From assembly GCF_009760915.1 (NCBI RefSeq), contig NZ_VIDQ01000033.1, positions 1-64,000 on the forward strand: a stretch of DNA of 64,000 bases, in the 5' to 3' direction. The position numbers and the translations under genes are program-made. The notes under the pieces are model-generated. The model searched no databases. It was not told the origin of the DNA and saw only the letters and a list, made by a program, of their open reading frames with translations. The DNA is from Azohydromonas aeria. Its GTDB lineage: Bacteria; Pseudomonadota; Gammaproteobacteria; Burkholderiales; Burkholderiaceae_C. Numbering within the stretch: the stretch's first letter is position 1; each line of letters opens with the position of its first letter. Positions 1 through 8,107 of the stretch are shown in pieces.

Positions 1-2
1 CG

Positions 3-641
3 GCGTCGGAAGCGTCCGCCGTCGCCACCGACGCGGACGCGCCGCTGCCGCTGGCCGGCCTGCCCAGCGAGAACGCCGCGTGGCGCGAGCTGGCGGCGGT
101 GTGGGCGCTGCCGGTGGAGCAGGCCGACGCCTGCGCCGCCAGCGCCGGCAGCCCGCGCGGGTGCTTCCGCGGCAGCGGGCTGGGGCTGACGCAGCTGCGC
201 CAGTTCGACCGGCCGGGGCTGCTGGCGCTGCGCGACGGCCGGGGCCGACCCACCTGGGCGCTGCTGGTGGCGCTGGACGAGCGACACGCCACGCTGCGCG
301 CGCATGGGCGCGAGATGCGGCTGCCGCTGGCCGCGCTGGCGCCGCTGTGGCGGGGCGACTGGGCCAGCTTCTGGCAGGCGCCCGCGGGCTACGCGCGGCC
401 GCTGACCGAGGGCGACGCCTCGCCGGCCGTGCCGGCGCTGGCGGCGCTGCTGGCCAGGGCGCAGGGCCGTCCCGAGCCCGCGAGCCCGCCGAAGCGCCTG
501 GACGGCGCGCTGCTGGCGCAGCTGCGCGCCTTCCAGCTGTCCGCCGGCCTCAAGCCCGACGGCGTGGCCGGTCCGGGCACCTTCATGCTGCTCAACCGCG
601 CCGGGGGCCTGGACGAGCCCCGGCTGCTCAAGGCTCCCTGA
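3..641 (+). CDS. gspA: GspA/ExeA-like type II secretion ATPase, C-terminal part (5' end outside window)
   Basis: The reading frame is open from the left edge and lacks its start, so only about 212 residues of the C-terminus are seen. This part has a C39-peptidase-like stretch (CAAS, ... CFRGSGLGLTQLRQFDRPG) followed by a peptidoglycan-binding type 1 domain whose signature AFQLSAGLKPDGVAGPGTF is near the end. In the GspA/ExeA family an N-terminal AAA ATPase is joined to a periplasmic peptidoglycan-binding domain, and with GspB it helps assemble the secretin through the cell wall. The ATPase half is not visible here. The stop codon overlaps the start of the gspB-like gene by one base (TGATG), which supports co-translation. 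The assignment rests on the C-terminal domains plus the unmistakable GspB neighbour. Confidence 0.75.
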   Translation, partial: ASEASAVATDADAPLPLAGLPSENAAWRELAAVWALPVEQADACAASAGSPRGCFRGSGLGLTQLRQFDRPGLLALRDGRGRPTWALLVALDERHATLRAHGREMRLPLAALAPLWRGDWASFWQAPAGYARPLTEGDASPAVPALAALLARAQGRPEPASPPKRLDGALLAQLRAFQLSAGLKPDGVAGPGTFMLLNRAGGLDEPRLLKAP

Positions 642-1363
642 TGTCGTACATCCTGCAGGCGCTGCAGCGCGCCGAAGCCGAACGCAAGCGCGGCACCACG
701 CCGGGGCTGGACACGCCGGTGCTGCCGACCGGCGTGGGCGAGGTGCCGGCGTCGCGGCGCTGGGCGCCGTGGATCGCGGCGGGCGCGGCCGCGGCGCTCG
801 GCGGGGCGGTGGTGGCGTGGTGGCTGTGGCCGGCGGCGGCGCCAGCACTGGCGCCCGTGCCGGTGGCGCAGGCGCCAGCGGCGCAGCCCCCGGTGGTGGC
901 GCCGGCACCGGCACCCGCCCCAGCGGCCGTGCCGGACAGGGCACCGGCCCAGGCGCTGCCCGAGACGCCGATCGTGGCCGCGCCGCCGGAGCCGGCTGCG
1001 AAGCCCGAGCCGGCGGCGCCGCGCCGTGCCGCATCGGCGCCCGCCGCCGTGGCGCAGGCACAGCCAGCGACGCCCGCACCCGCGGTTCCCCAAACCCAGC
1101 CGCAACCGCAGCCCCAGCCGGCTCCCGGCGCCGAGCGCCTGCCCACGCTGCAGGAACTGCCGCCGTCAATCCGCCAGGCCATGCCGATCCTCAACGTCAC
1201 CGGCGGCGTCCATTCCCACGAGCCGGCCAACCGCATGCTGATCGTCAACGGACAGGTGCTGCGCGAGAAGGCACAACTCGGGCCGGAATTGGTGCTGGAA
1301 TCGATCGGGTTGAAAAGCGCGGTGTTCCGGTTTCGGGGGACGCGGTTTGAGGTGGGGTATTGA
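641..1363 (+). CDS. gspB: GspB/ExeB-like type II secretion assembly protein
   Basis: This 240-residue protein begins with MSYILQALQRAEAERKRG, the conserved cytoplasmic N-terminus of GspB/ExeB proteins. One membrane segment follows at about residues 44-64 (PWIAAGAAAALGGAVVAWWL), then a long Ala/Pro-rich periplasmic linker to about residue 165. The compact C-terminal domain starts near LPTLQELPPSIRQAMP and contains NRMLIVNG and the final FRGTRFEVGY. Family members act with GspA to insert the secretin multimer of the type II secretion system in the outer membrane. The start overlaps the gspA stop by one base. The linker is low complexity and explains several long spurious frames here. The remaining gsp genes are not in the window. 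Confidence 0.85.
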   Translation: MSYILQALQRAEAERKRGTTPGLDTPVLPTGVGEVPASRRWAPWIAAGAAAALGGAVVAWWLWPAAAPALAPVPVAQAPAAQPPVVAPAPAPAPAAVPDRAPAQALPETPIVAAPPEPAAKPEPAAPRRAASAPAAVAQAQPATPAPAVPQTQPQPQPQPAPGAERLPTLQELPPSIRQAMPILNVTGGVHSHEPANRMLIVNGQVLREKAQLGPELVLESIGLKSAVFRFRGTRFEVGY

Positions 1364-1371
1364 GGGGGAGG

Positions 1372-1398
1372 TGAGGAGCTGATTCGATCAGCTCCTCA
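1372..1398 (+). terminator. Hairpin after gspB
   Basis: An 11-bp perfect stem (TGAGGAGCTGA / TCAGCTCCTCA) with the loop TTCGA lies 9 bases after the gspB stop. It has no strong T run, so it may be a weak terminator or an mRNA-stabilising hairpin. Confidence 0.5.
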
Positions 1399-1461
1399 TT
1401 CAAGGTCAAACGGCGTCGCCGAAAGTCGACCAGCGGCGCTTCATGCTTCGTCCCCGCGACG

Positions 1462-1723
1462 GCGCACTGCTGTTCGGGGAAATTTCAATCGGCATCCCGT
1501 CAGCCACCACGCCTCGCACCCCGGTCCGTCATTCCGGCGGAAGCCGGAATCCACGCGCGCCGTAGCGGTGGAACGGATGACGTCGGCAAGTGCTGGCGCC
1601 AGCCAGCGATGCACCCCGGCATTCATGGATTGCGGCTTTTGCCGGAATGACGACGCAGCAGGCGAAATGCCCGTGCTGACGGGATGCCGTTCGCTTTTCA
1701 ATTTCCCCGGACAGCAATGCGCG
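1462..1723. repeat. Nested inverted-repeat element (MITE-like or REP-composite)
   Basis: Two imperfect inverted arms of about 45 bases (1462-1505 and about 1676-1723), both carrying the sequence GCATCCCGTCAGC or its complement, flank an inner palindrome. The inner palindrome runs from CGTCATTCCGGCGGAAGCCG (1527) to TGCCGGAATGACGACG (ending about 1655). The inner part is a diverged relative of the 156-bp repeats found elsewhere in this window. Short frames across it encode peptides such as VIPAKAAIHE, which are repeat artefacts. No transposase is seen. The rest of the gap between 1399 and 1927 shows no convincing gene. Confidence 0.55.
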
Positions 1724-1927
1724 AAGGCGGGAATCCGGGCGGTTCCCGCGGGGCCAATTTTTCTGACAAGACCTGCATGACCTGGCGCAAGGGAAATAAT
1801 CCCGTCAAGGCTGCTGTCAGCATTTGCAGTGATGATGGAGGCGTCAAGCACCCGTGCATTCCATCGACTGCACGAGTTGATATCTTTCATGGTGTTTGAC
1901 GTTTGTCAGCAAAACAGGGAGAAAACA

Positions 1928-2386
1928 ATGCTAGGAAAACTGATCGTTGTTGCCGCGGTGACGGCTTTGGTGGCGGGTTGTGCTTCGGTGCCGATGGAGC
2001 CGGAAGCCGCGGTGTCGAAAGCCATGGCTTTCGAAGCGCCGGCTCAAGGCGACGCAGGGTTGTACATCTATCGTGATTCCATCCTGGGCGCGGCCCTGAA
2101 AAAAGATGTCTGGGTCGATGGCGAGTGCATCGGCGAGACGGCGCCCAACGTGTTTTTCTACCATACGGTGAAGGGCAACCAGGAGCACAAGATCTCGACG
2201 GAATCGGAATTCTCGCCCAATGACCTGGTGCTCAAGACTGATGGCGGCAAGAATTACTTCATCAGGCAGTACATCAAACTTGGCGTGATCGTCGGCGGTG
2301 CCGGCCTTGAAGCAATTCCCGAGGAAGAGGGCAAGAAAGCCGTGTCCAAGCTGAAGATGGCGAAGAAGGGAACCTGCAGTAAGTAA
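1928..2386 (+). CDS. DUF2846-type lipoprotein
   Basis: This 152-residue protein starts at an ATG with GGGAG eight bases upstream. Its N-terminus is a lipoprotein signal: MLGK, a hydrophobic stretch, then the lipobox LVAGC with Cys17 as the likely lipidated residue. The mature part has GLYIYRD near residue 46, WVDGECIG and PNVFFYHTV, which match the pattern of DUF2846 lipoproteins. The molecular function of that family is unknown. The codon use is visibly less GC-rich than the surrounding genes, fitting the idea that 1400-3700 is a foreign or relaxed patch. It stands alone and is followed by a good terminator. Confidence 0.75.
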   Translation: MLGKLIVVAAVTALVAGCASVPMEPEAAVSKAMAFEAPAQGDAGLYIYRDSILGAALKKDVWVDGECIGETAPNVFFYHTVKGNQEHKISTESEFSPNDLVLKTDGGKNYFIRQYIKLGVIVGGAGLEAIPEEEGKKAVSKLKMAKKGTCSK

Positions 2387-2456
2387 GCCACGCTGGTTTC
2401 AGGCAGCGCAGCGAAAATTTCCCCTCAAAACCGGCTGAGGTTTTCAGAATGCAGAC

Positions 2457-2486
2457 AGCCGGGGAGCGACAAGGCCCCGGCTTTTT
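2457..2486 (+). terminator. Rho-independent terminator after the DUF2846 lipoprotein gene
   Basis: The stem AGCCGGGG / CCCCGGCT with a 10-base loop is followed directly by TTTT. It lies about 70 bases after the lipoprotein stop. Confidence 0.8.
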
Positions 2487-2509
2487 CACGGGATCACCGC
2501 ACGGGGCGA

Positions 2510-2580
2510 GGTCTTGCCTTTTGCCTCATGGATCGGTGGGGCGGCCGGCTTCGGTTTCAAGGGAGCCAAAGGCAAGACCT
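2510..2580. repeat. Inverted repeat of the GTCTTGCCTTTTGCC family
   Basis: The arms AGGTCTTGCCTTTTGCCT (from 2510) and AAAGGCAAGACCT (ending 2580) are inverted relative to each other and enclose about 40 bases. A related pair occurs at 3022-3155, so this is a short dispersed repeat, not a gene. Confidence 0.5.
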
Positions 2581-2639
2581 GGCTCGCCACATTTCATGAC
2601 TTGCCGCATTATCTCAATAAAATCCCGGCAATCGCTGCC

Positions 2640-2981
2640 ATGTCTCGATTCTTCATGCCCCGCCTGACCCGCGCCGACCTCCTCGGCCTTCTCCTGTTTT
2701 CCATCCAGGTCGCGGTGATTGTCTTCATCACCTCGTTTCTCCTGGGCTCGTTCCTGGCCGGCGCAGTGAATTGCAGGGACTGCCGGCACCTGCTCGACAA
2801 CGCCGTGCTGGGCCTGGTCTGGACGGTGACTTCCGTCCTGACCCTGGGCCATGTGCCGAAGGATGCTGGCGGGGGTGCGACCATCAGTGTCTGGCCCTGG
2901 GTCTGGAGCTTCTGGGTACCGGCCACCGTGCTCCAAATGGCGGCCACGGCCTGGGCTTGCAAAAGGTTCAGCCGCGATTGA
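2640..2981 (+). CDS. Small putative membrane protein, function unknown
   Basis: This is a possible 113-residue protein with two or three hydrophobic segments: residues about 13-40 (LLGLLLFSIQVAVIVFITSF and onward), about 54-68 (AVLGLVWTVTSVLTL) and about 85-105 (VWPWVWSFWVPATVLQMAAT). A pair NCRDCRH sits between the first two segments. I do not recognise a family. There is no strong ribosome binding site before the chosen ATG, and the frame is open further upstream into the repeat, so the start is uncertain. It is flanked on both sides by copies of the same inverted repeat. Confidence 0.45.
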   Translation: MSRFFMPRLTRADLLGLLLFSIQVAVIVFITSFLLGSFLAGAVNCRDCRHLLDNAVLGLVWTVTSVLTLGHVPKDAGGGATISVWPWVWSFWVPATVLQMAATAWACKRFSRD

Positions 2982-3021
2982 GCCGAGGCCGCATCAAATT
3001 CCGGTTCATTCAGGGTGGTAA

Positions 3022-3155
3022 AGGTCAGCTCTCGCCTTTTGCCTCCTGAATCGAAAGCTCTGGTCGTGTTCGTTTGCCAGGGAGCAAAAGGCAAAGCCTG
3101 ACTCCGAAATTCCCATTTGTTTGCAAAAGGGAAAAAGCAGAATCTGACCCCGCGG
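3022..3155. repeat. Second copy of the TTGCCTTTTGCC inverted repeat plus a half copy
   Basis: Inverted arms (CTCGCCTTTTGCCTCCTG near 3032 and GGAGCAAAAGGCAAAGCCTG near 3080-3100) resemble the element at 2510-2580. A further arm, CAAAAGGGAAAAAGCAGAATC, follows near 3124. No gene is supported between 2982 and 3246. Confidence 0.45.
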
Positions 3156-3246
3156 AATTTGTGCGGCCCTGATTGGTTTCAAAGCCGTGCAGTGTCCTCG
3201 CAAAGCCATGGACAGCGATGAGGCCGGGCCGGCGGTGTGAGCGGAA

Positions 3247-3501
3247 TCAGTAGTAATACCGCAGTTGCGCGTTCAGCAATGCATCCGCTTCCACCTTGTA
3301 AACGAAGCGGTGCTCATCGGTGATGCGCCGTGACCAGTATCCAGCCAAGGCATGCCTGAGCGCCTCGGGCTTGCCGATGCCTGAATAAGGGTCGCGCTGC
3401 ACTTCCTTGATCAGCCTGTCGATGCGCTCCAGCATGCGCCGGTCCTGCTGCTGCCAGTACAGATGATCGTCCCAGGCTGCTTCCGAAAATATCAGCTTCG
3501 T
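3247..3501 (-). pseudogene. yoeB: YoeB-family mRNA interferase toxin lacking a normal start codon
   Basis: Read on the minus strand, this frame gives an 84-residue YoeB/Txe toxin, exactly the length of E. coli YoeB. It has the family landmarks KLIFSEAAW at the start, GIGKPEALRHALAGYWSRRI, EHRFVYKV and the terminal RYYY. However, the codon at the position of the initiator Met is ACG (3499-3501), and no ATG, GTG or TTG lies in frame between it and the upstream stop. The next ATG is internal (3433-3435) and would remove about 22 residues. The toxin therefore either starts at a rare ACG or is no longer made at full length. It overlaps the antitoxin remnant, as in intact yefM-yoeB operons. All catalytic-end residues look intact, so the damage is confined to initiation. 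Confidence 0.8.
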
Positions 3502-3657
3502 TCGGCCAGTTTCCGTTCCTGGCCTTGTCCTTCATTCAATTGACCGATGGATTTCATCAGGCGCCGGGCGTTGGCCGGGCTGCGCAGCAGGTAGGCGGTT
3601 TCTTCCAGCGCCCTGAAATCCTCCAGCGACAGCATCACAGTAGGAAATTGCATCCAT
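3492..3657 (-). pseudogene. yefM: YefM-family antitoxin remnant with N-terminal deletion and frameshift
   Basis: The minus strand begins with a good ribosome site (AAGGAG) and an ATG encoding MDAISY, the typical start of YefM. The sequence then jumps to [18 protein letters not shown] in another frame, followed by the intact C-terminal part [13 protein letters not shown] ... KLAERS. Compared with E. coli YefM as I recall it, roughly residues 7-37 (about 90 bases) are missing, and the join is out of frame. That segment contains most of the DNA-binding, dimer-forming domain. The C-terminal toxin-neutralising segment remains readable only if translation starts elsewhere, for example at an ATG near 3716 or 3653. 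I judge this a broken antitoxin. Confidence 0.8.
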
Positions 3658-3673
3658 GCCAGGCTCCTTGCTC

Positions 3674-3708
3674 GTACATGAAATTGTGCAAGGTGGGCCG
3701 GCATGTAC
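3674..3708 (-). promoter_or_regulatory. Possible relic YefM operator
   Basis: Inverted GTACAT (3674-3679) and ATGTAC (3703-3708) lie just upstream of the antitoxin start. YefM operators in E. coli are built on TGTACA-type cores, so this may be the old autoregulatory site. It overlaps the region just outside the CBS gene stop. Confidence 0.35.
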
Positions 3709-3712
3709 TTGT

Positions 3713-4219
3713 TCACTCCGGCATCGCACTCACCGTCCCCGGCGAGTTCTTCTCGTCGCCCGGAATCCGCCCCGCGTCCAGCGCATGTGAGCGGTCCGGC
3801 TCCGAGGGCGTCGAGATGCCGCTGAGCGCCCGCTCGGCCGCAGCCGCGTCGCCGCGCGTGGCGGCGTCGCCCAGGGAGAGCATGCCCACCAGCCGCTCCT
3901 GGTGGTCGAGCACCGGCAGGCGGCGGATCTGGGCGTGCTCCATGCGCTCCACCACTTCCTCCAGCGGCTGGTCCTCATAGCAGAACTGCACCAGGCCGGT
4001 CATCACTTCCGACAGCGGCGTGGCGCTGGCCGGCATGTCCAGCGCCACGGCGCGCAGCACGATGTCGCGGTCGGTGAGCATGCCCACCACGTGGCCGTCG
4101 TCGCACACGGGGATGACGCCGACGTTGAGTTCGTCCATCGCGCGCGCGGCCAGCTGCACGCTGTCGTTCGGGGCCATGGCGCGCACGCCGCGCGTCATGA
4201 CTTGGGCTACCTGGGTCAT
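3713..4219 (-). CDS. Tandem CBS-domain protein
   Basis: The 168-residue protein begins [15 protein letters not shown] with AGGAAC upstream. Two CBS domains are seen: residues about 8-64 ([19 protein letters not shown] ... [13 protein letters not shown]) and about 75-130 (VMTGLVQFC ... [20 protein letters not shown]). A charged tail of about 35 residues follows. CBS pairs bind adenosyl nucleotides and regulate partner proteins; stand-alone versions like this are often stress or energy sensors of unknown target. Longer upstream frames lack family support. The 3' end lies immediately beside the broken yefM region, and the gene itself looks intact. Confidence 0.85.
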   Translation of the reverse strand: MTQVAQVMTRGVRAMAPNDSVQLAARAMDELNVGVIPVCDDGHVVGMLTDRDIVLRAVALDMPASATPLSEVMTGLVQFCYEDQPLEEVVERMEHAQIRRLPVLDHQERLVGMLSLGDAATRGDAAAAERALSGISTPSEPDRSHALDAGRIPGDEKNSPGTVSAMPE

Positions 4220-4464
4220 GGTGGGTTCCTGTTCTTGCTGGTTGACTGCCCGGCGGTGCCGCCCCCATGGACGGCGCGCCGCGATGCCGGGAATGCGGCA
4301 TCCGGCATGCCGGCCCGCCGGGTGCCTGCGGCACGCGAGCCGTTGAAAGCGCATCCACCGCTGGCTTGGGGTAGGGCGCAGGCCGCGCTCCCATGCTCGC
4401 GGGCACATGTCGCGCGACGGCGGAGCATTAGAACGATGGCGTCAAAGTTGCTCCAGGCCTGTTC

Positions 4465-5340
4465 ATGCCGACTCCAGCCCCTGCTCCATCCCGGCACGCC
4501 TGCCTGCCGTTCATCTGTTCCAGGCTGCTGTGCGCCGCTTTCGGCGCGGCGGCCGCCGGTGCCTGGGCCCAGGCGTCCGCGCCGGCGGCCGGTGCGGCAC
4601 CGGCCGCGCTGAGCGTCCATGCCGCCGGCAGCCTGCGCGCGGCGCTGACCGATGCGGCGCAGGCCTTCGAACGCCAGTCCGGCACGAAGGTGGCGCTGAC
4701 CTTCGGCGCTTCCGGGCTGCTCAAGGACCGCCTCGTCGCCGGCGAGCATGCCGACGTGTTCGCCTCGGCCAACCTGGAGCATCCGCAGGCGCTGGTGGCC
4801 GCGGGCAAGGCCGGATCGGTCGCCGCCTTCGCACGCAACGCCCTGTGCCTGCTCGGCGGCCCGGGGTTCGCGCTGCAGGGGCAGGACGTGGCGCAGCGGC
4901 TGCTCGATCCGGCGCTGCGCATCGGCGTGCCCACGCCGGGGGCGGACCCGGCCGGCGACTACGCGGTGCGGTTCTTCGACCGCATCGAGTCCAGCGGCGC
5001 GGCCGGCCCGGGCTCGGCGGCGCAACTCAAGGCGCGCGCGCTGCAGCTCGCCGGCGGGCCGGACTCGCCCGAGGCCCCGCCCGGGCGCAGCCCGTACGCG
5101 ATGCTGCTGGCCGAGGGGCGCGCCGACGTGTTCATCACCTACTGCTCCAACGCCACGCTGGCCGTGCGCGAGAACCCGGCGCTGCAGACCTACCCGCTGC
5201 CGCAGCGGCTGGAGGTGTCGGCGGTGTACGGCCTGGTGCTGCTGCAGCCCACCACGCCGGCGGCGGAACGCTTCGCCGCCTTCCTGCGCGGGCCCGAGGG
5301 GCAGGCGGTGCTGCGCGGCCACGGCTTCCGCGCGCCATGA
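4465..5340 (+). CDS. ModA-like molybdate/tungstate substrate-binding periplasmic protein
   Basis: This 291-residue protein has a signal sequence ending near AGAWAQA (residue about 36). The mature domain shows the ModA pattern: LSVHAAGSLRAALTDAAQAF, the oxyanion-contact regions TFGASGLLKDRL and GEHADVFASAN, then GVPTPGADPAGDYA, and ADVFITYCSNA near the end. Family members bind molybdate or related oxyanions for an ABC importer. No modB or modC lies nearby. Instead the gene overlaps a small DNA-binding-like gene by ATGA. The ligand could therefore be something other than molybdate, and the partner permease must be elsewhere. The start is the first ATG giving a full signal peptide. Confidence 0.8.
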   Translation: MPTPAPAPSRHACLPFICSRLLCAAFGAAAAGAWAQASAPAAGAAPAALSVHAAGSLRAALTDAAQAFERQSGTKVALTFGASGLLKDRLVAGEHADVFASANLEHPQALVAAGKAGSVAAFARNALCLLGGPGFALQGQDVAQRLLDPALRIGVPTPGADPAGDYAVRFFDRIESSGAAGPGSAAQLKARALQLAGGPDSPEAPPGRSPYAMLLAEGRADVFITYCSNATLAVRENPALQTYPLPQRLEVSAVYGLVLLQPTTPAAERFAAFLRGPEGQAVLRGHGFRAP

Positions 5341-5549
5341 AGTGCCGCTCCCGACGCCACGGCAGCGGCGCGGCCGAGCCGGTGCGGCTGACGCTGCGGC
5401 TGCCCGCCGACACGGTTCAAAGGCTGCGCGAGGTGGCGCGCCAGCGGGGTCTGCGCGTCAACGGCCTGCTCGACGAGGCCGCGTCGCTGGCGCTGCTGGA
5501 GTACGAGCTCATGCGGCGGCTGGAGGAGCCGGGGGCGGGGCAGGGGTGA
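5337..5549 (+). CDS. Small ribbon-helix-helix-like protein coupled to the ModA-like gene
   Basis: This 70-residue protein overlaps the ModA-like stop by ATGA. Its middle reads VRLTLRLPADTVQRLREVARQRGLRVNGLLDEAASLALLEYE, which looks like a ribbon-helix-helix DNA-binding fold: a beta strand with alternating residues followed by two helices. I cannot name a family. The tight coupling suggests a regulator or accessory of the upstream binding protein. The same 156-bp palindromic repeat seen twice elsewhere begins only six bases after its stop. Confidence 0.6.
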   Translation: MKCRSRRHGSGAAEPVRLTLRLPADTVQRLREVARQRGLRVNGLLDEAASLALLEYELMRRLEEPGAGQG

Positions 5550-5555
5550 ACAAGT

Positions 5556-5711
5556 TTCGTCATTCCCGCAAAGGCGGGAATCCAGGCGGCCCCGATGCCA
5601 GCCGCAAGCTGAGGCGCTGCGCCGGCCGTGTCATGGGCCTTGGTGAGCCGACCGACCGGCTACCGGCTGCTTGAGGACCGCCTGGATCCCCGCCTGCGCG
5701 GGGATGACGAA
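5556..5711. repeat. 156-bp palindromic dispersed repeat, copy 1
   Basis: The left arm begins TTCGTCATTCCCGCAAAGGC and the right arm ends CTGCGCGGGGATGACGAA; both continue inward with the GGATCCAGGCGGCC-type sequence. The interior (about 5593-5674) is related to that of copy 3 (43132-43287) in the same orientation and to copy 2 (11709-11863) in the opposite orientation. It lies between two convergent genes. Confidence 0.8.
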
Positions 5712-5742
5712 CATCTGTTCACAGCTCTGCGCAAGAGCTGCC

Positions 5743-6135
5743 TCACACCCTCCCATTCGCCTCCAGCCACGCCCACTCCGCCTCCTCGTAGAAGCGCGCG
5801 CGTGACACGAAGTGCAGCCCCGTGCCGCCTTCGAGCGAGAAGCCGCCGGCGCGGCCGGCTTCGGCGTCCAGCACCAGCTGCGTGTGCAGCCAGTAGGGGT
5901 AGAGCTCGCGGCTGATCCAGAACGGCTCGCCGCCGACCTCGCCGAGGAGCTTGTCGCCGTCGCCCGTGAGCATCTCGCCGCGGGCGTGGCACATCGGCGC
6001 GCTGCCGTCGCAGCAGCCCCCGGACTGGTAGAACATCAGCGGCCCGTGGCGCTGGCGCAATTGTTCGATCAGCGCCAGCGCGTCCGGCGTGGCCACGACC
6101 TGCGGCACGTCCTGCATTTCCTGCGATGCGGCCAT
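5743..6135 (-). CDS. DUF779 protein next to aldehyde dehydrogenase
   Basis: This 130-residue protein contains GPLMFYQSGGCCDGSAPMC, the cysteine-rich signature of DUF779 proteins, and then PFWISRELYPYWLHTQLVLD. It has no signal peptide. DUF779 genes are commonly found beside NAD-dependent acetaldehyde dehydrogenase genes, and this one follows such a gene. Its biochemical role is not established. The paired cysteines and His could bind metal or a redox group, which is inference. A rho-independent terminator separates it from the upstream dehydrogenase, so it may be expressed by read-through or from its own promoter. Confidence 0.8.
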   Translation of the reverse strand: MAASQEMQDVPQVVATPDALALIEQLRQRHGPLMFYQSGGCCDGSAPMCHARGEMLTGDGDKLLGEVGGEPFWISRELYPYWLHTQLVLDAEAGRAGGFSLEGGTGLHFVSRARFYEEAEWAWLEANGRV

Positions 6136-6178
6136 CGATGGCTGCCCTTCCTGCGTCGAGCCTTCAATTCCGGGAACG

Positions 6179-6204
6179 AAAAAGGCGGCTGCCCGGGAGC
6201 CGCC
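6179..6204 (-). terminator. Rho-independent terminator after the aldehyde dehydrogenase gene
   Basis: On the minus strand, GGCGGCT / AGCCGCC with a 7-base loop is followed by TTTTT. It lies between the dehydrogenase stop and the DUF779 start. Confidence 0.75.
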
Positions 6205-6261
6205 GCCTTGCCTGGGGCTGGATGGGGCGCTTGAAGGAACTTTGCGGCCCCCGCGCCAGGA

Positions 6262-7782
<1,521 letters not shown>

Positions 7783-7875
7783 GGCGTGTCTCCTGAAAAA
7801 ACGGTTCTGGATGGAAGTCGGAACTGGGATGCGCCCGCAACGAAGAGCCGTGGAGCGAGGCGACGCGATCCCTAT

Positions 7876-7891
7876 TGCCAGGACCGTGCCA
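7876..7891 (-). promoter_or_regulatory. Candidate sigma-54 (-24/-12) promoter for the aldehyde dehydrogenase gene
   Basis: The minus-strand sequence TGGCACGGTCCTGGCA has GG and GC doublets exactly 12 bases apart, matching the consensus TGGCACG-N4-TTGCA at all but one core base. The predicted transcript would have a leader of about 80-85 bases. Sigma-54 control is well known for acetoin/alcohol dehydrogenase genes of this class. Confidence 0.6.
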
Positions 7892-7897
7892 GGTGCC

Positions 7898-7931
7898 GTG
7901 TCACGGGGCCTTGCGGGCGCCCGGGTGACAC
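7898..7931 (-). promoter_or_regulatory. Candidate upstream activator dyad
   Basis: GTGTCAC (7898-7904) and GTGACAC (7925-7931) form an inverted pair just upstream of the sigma-54-like promoter. A further CTGTCACAAGG lies near 8018. Such dyads resemble enhancer sites of AcoR/XylR-type activators, although this pair is unusually close to the promoter. Nothing else was seen in the gap 7783-8107. Confidence 0.35.
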
Positions 7932-8107
7932 AAACCAAGGGTCAACCCCGATGCCGGCCCCGCATTCCCGGGCGCCGCCGTGACGCCACCTTTGCTCCAG
8001 CGCCGCGCAGCGCTCCGGCCTGTCACAAGGCCTGACGTCAGCAGGGATTTGCACGGCTTTGCCCATGCAACAACCGCGCTTCGTGGCAGCGGGGCGCGGG
8101 CGCGGGT

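Noticed and set aside
1529-1717. Frame encoding VIPAKAAIHE-type peptide
   Set aside because: It is a translation of the palindromic repeat; the same artefact appears at each repeat copy.
1440-1890. Possible CRISPR-like repeats in the left intergenic region
   Set aside because: The repeats are inverted pairs, not regularly spaced direct repeats with unique spacers, and no cas genes are present.
3314-3535. Alternative minus-strand frame with an ATG overlapping the toxin
   Set aside because: It is out of frame with YoeB and has no family resemblance.
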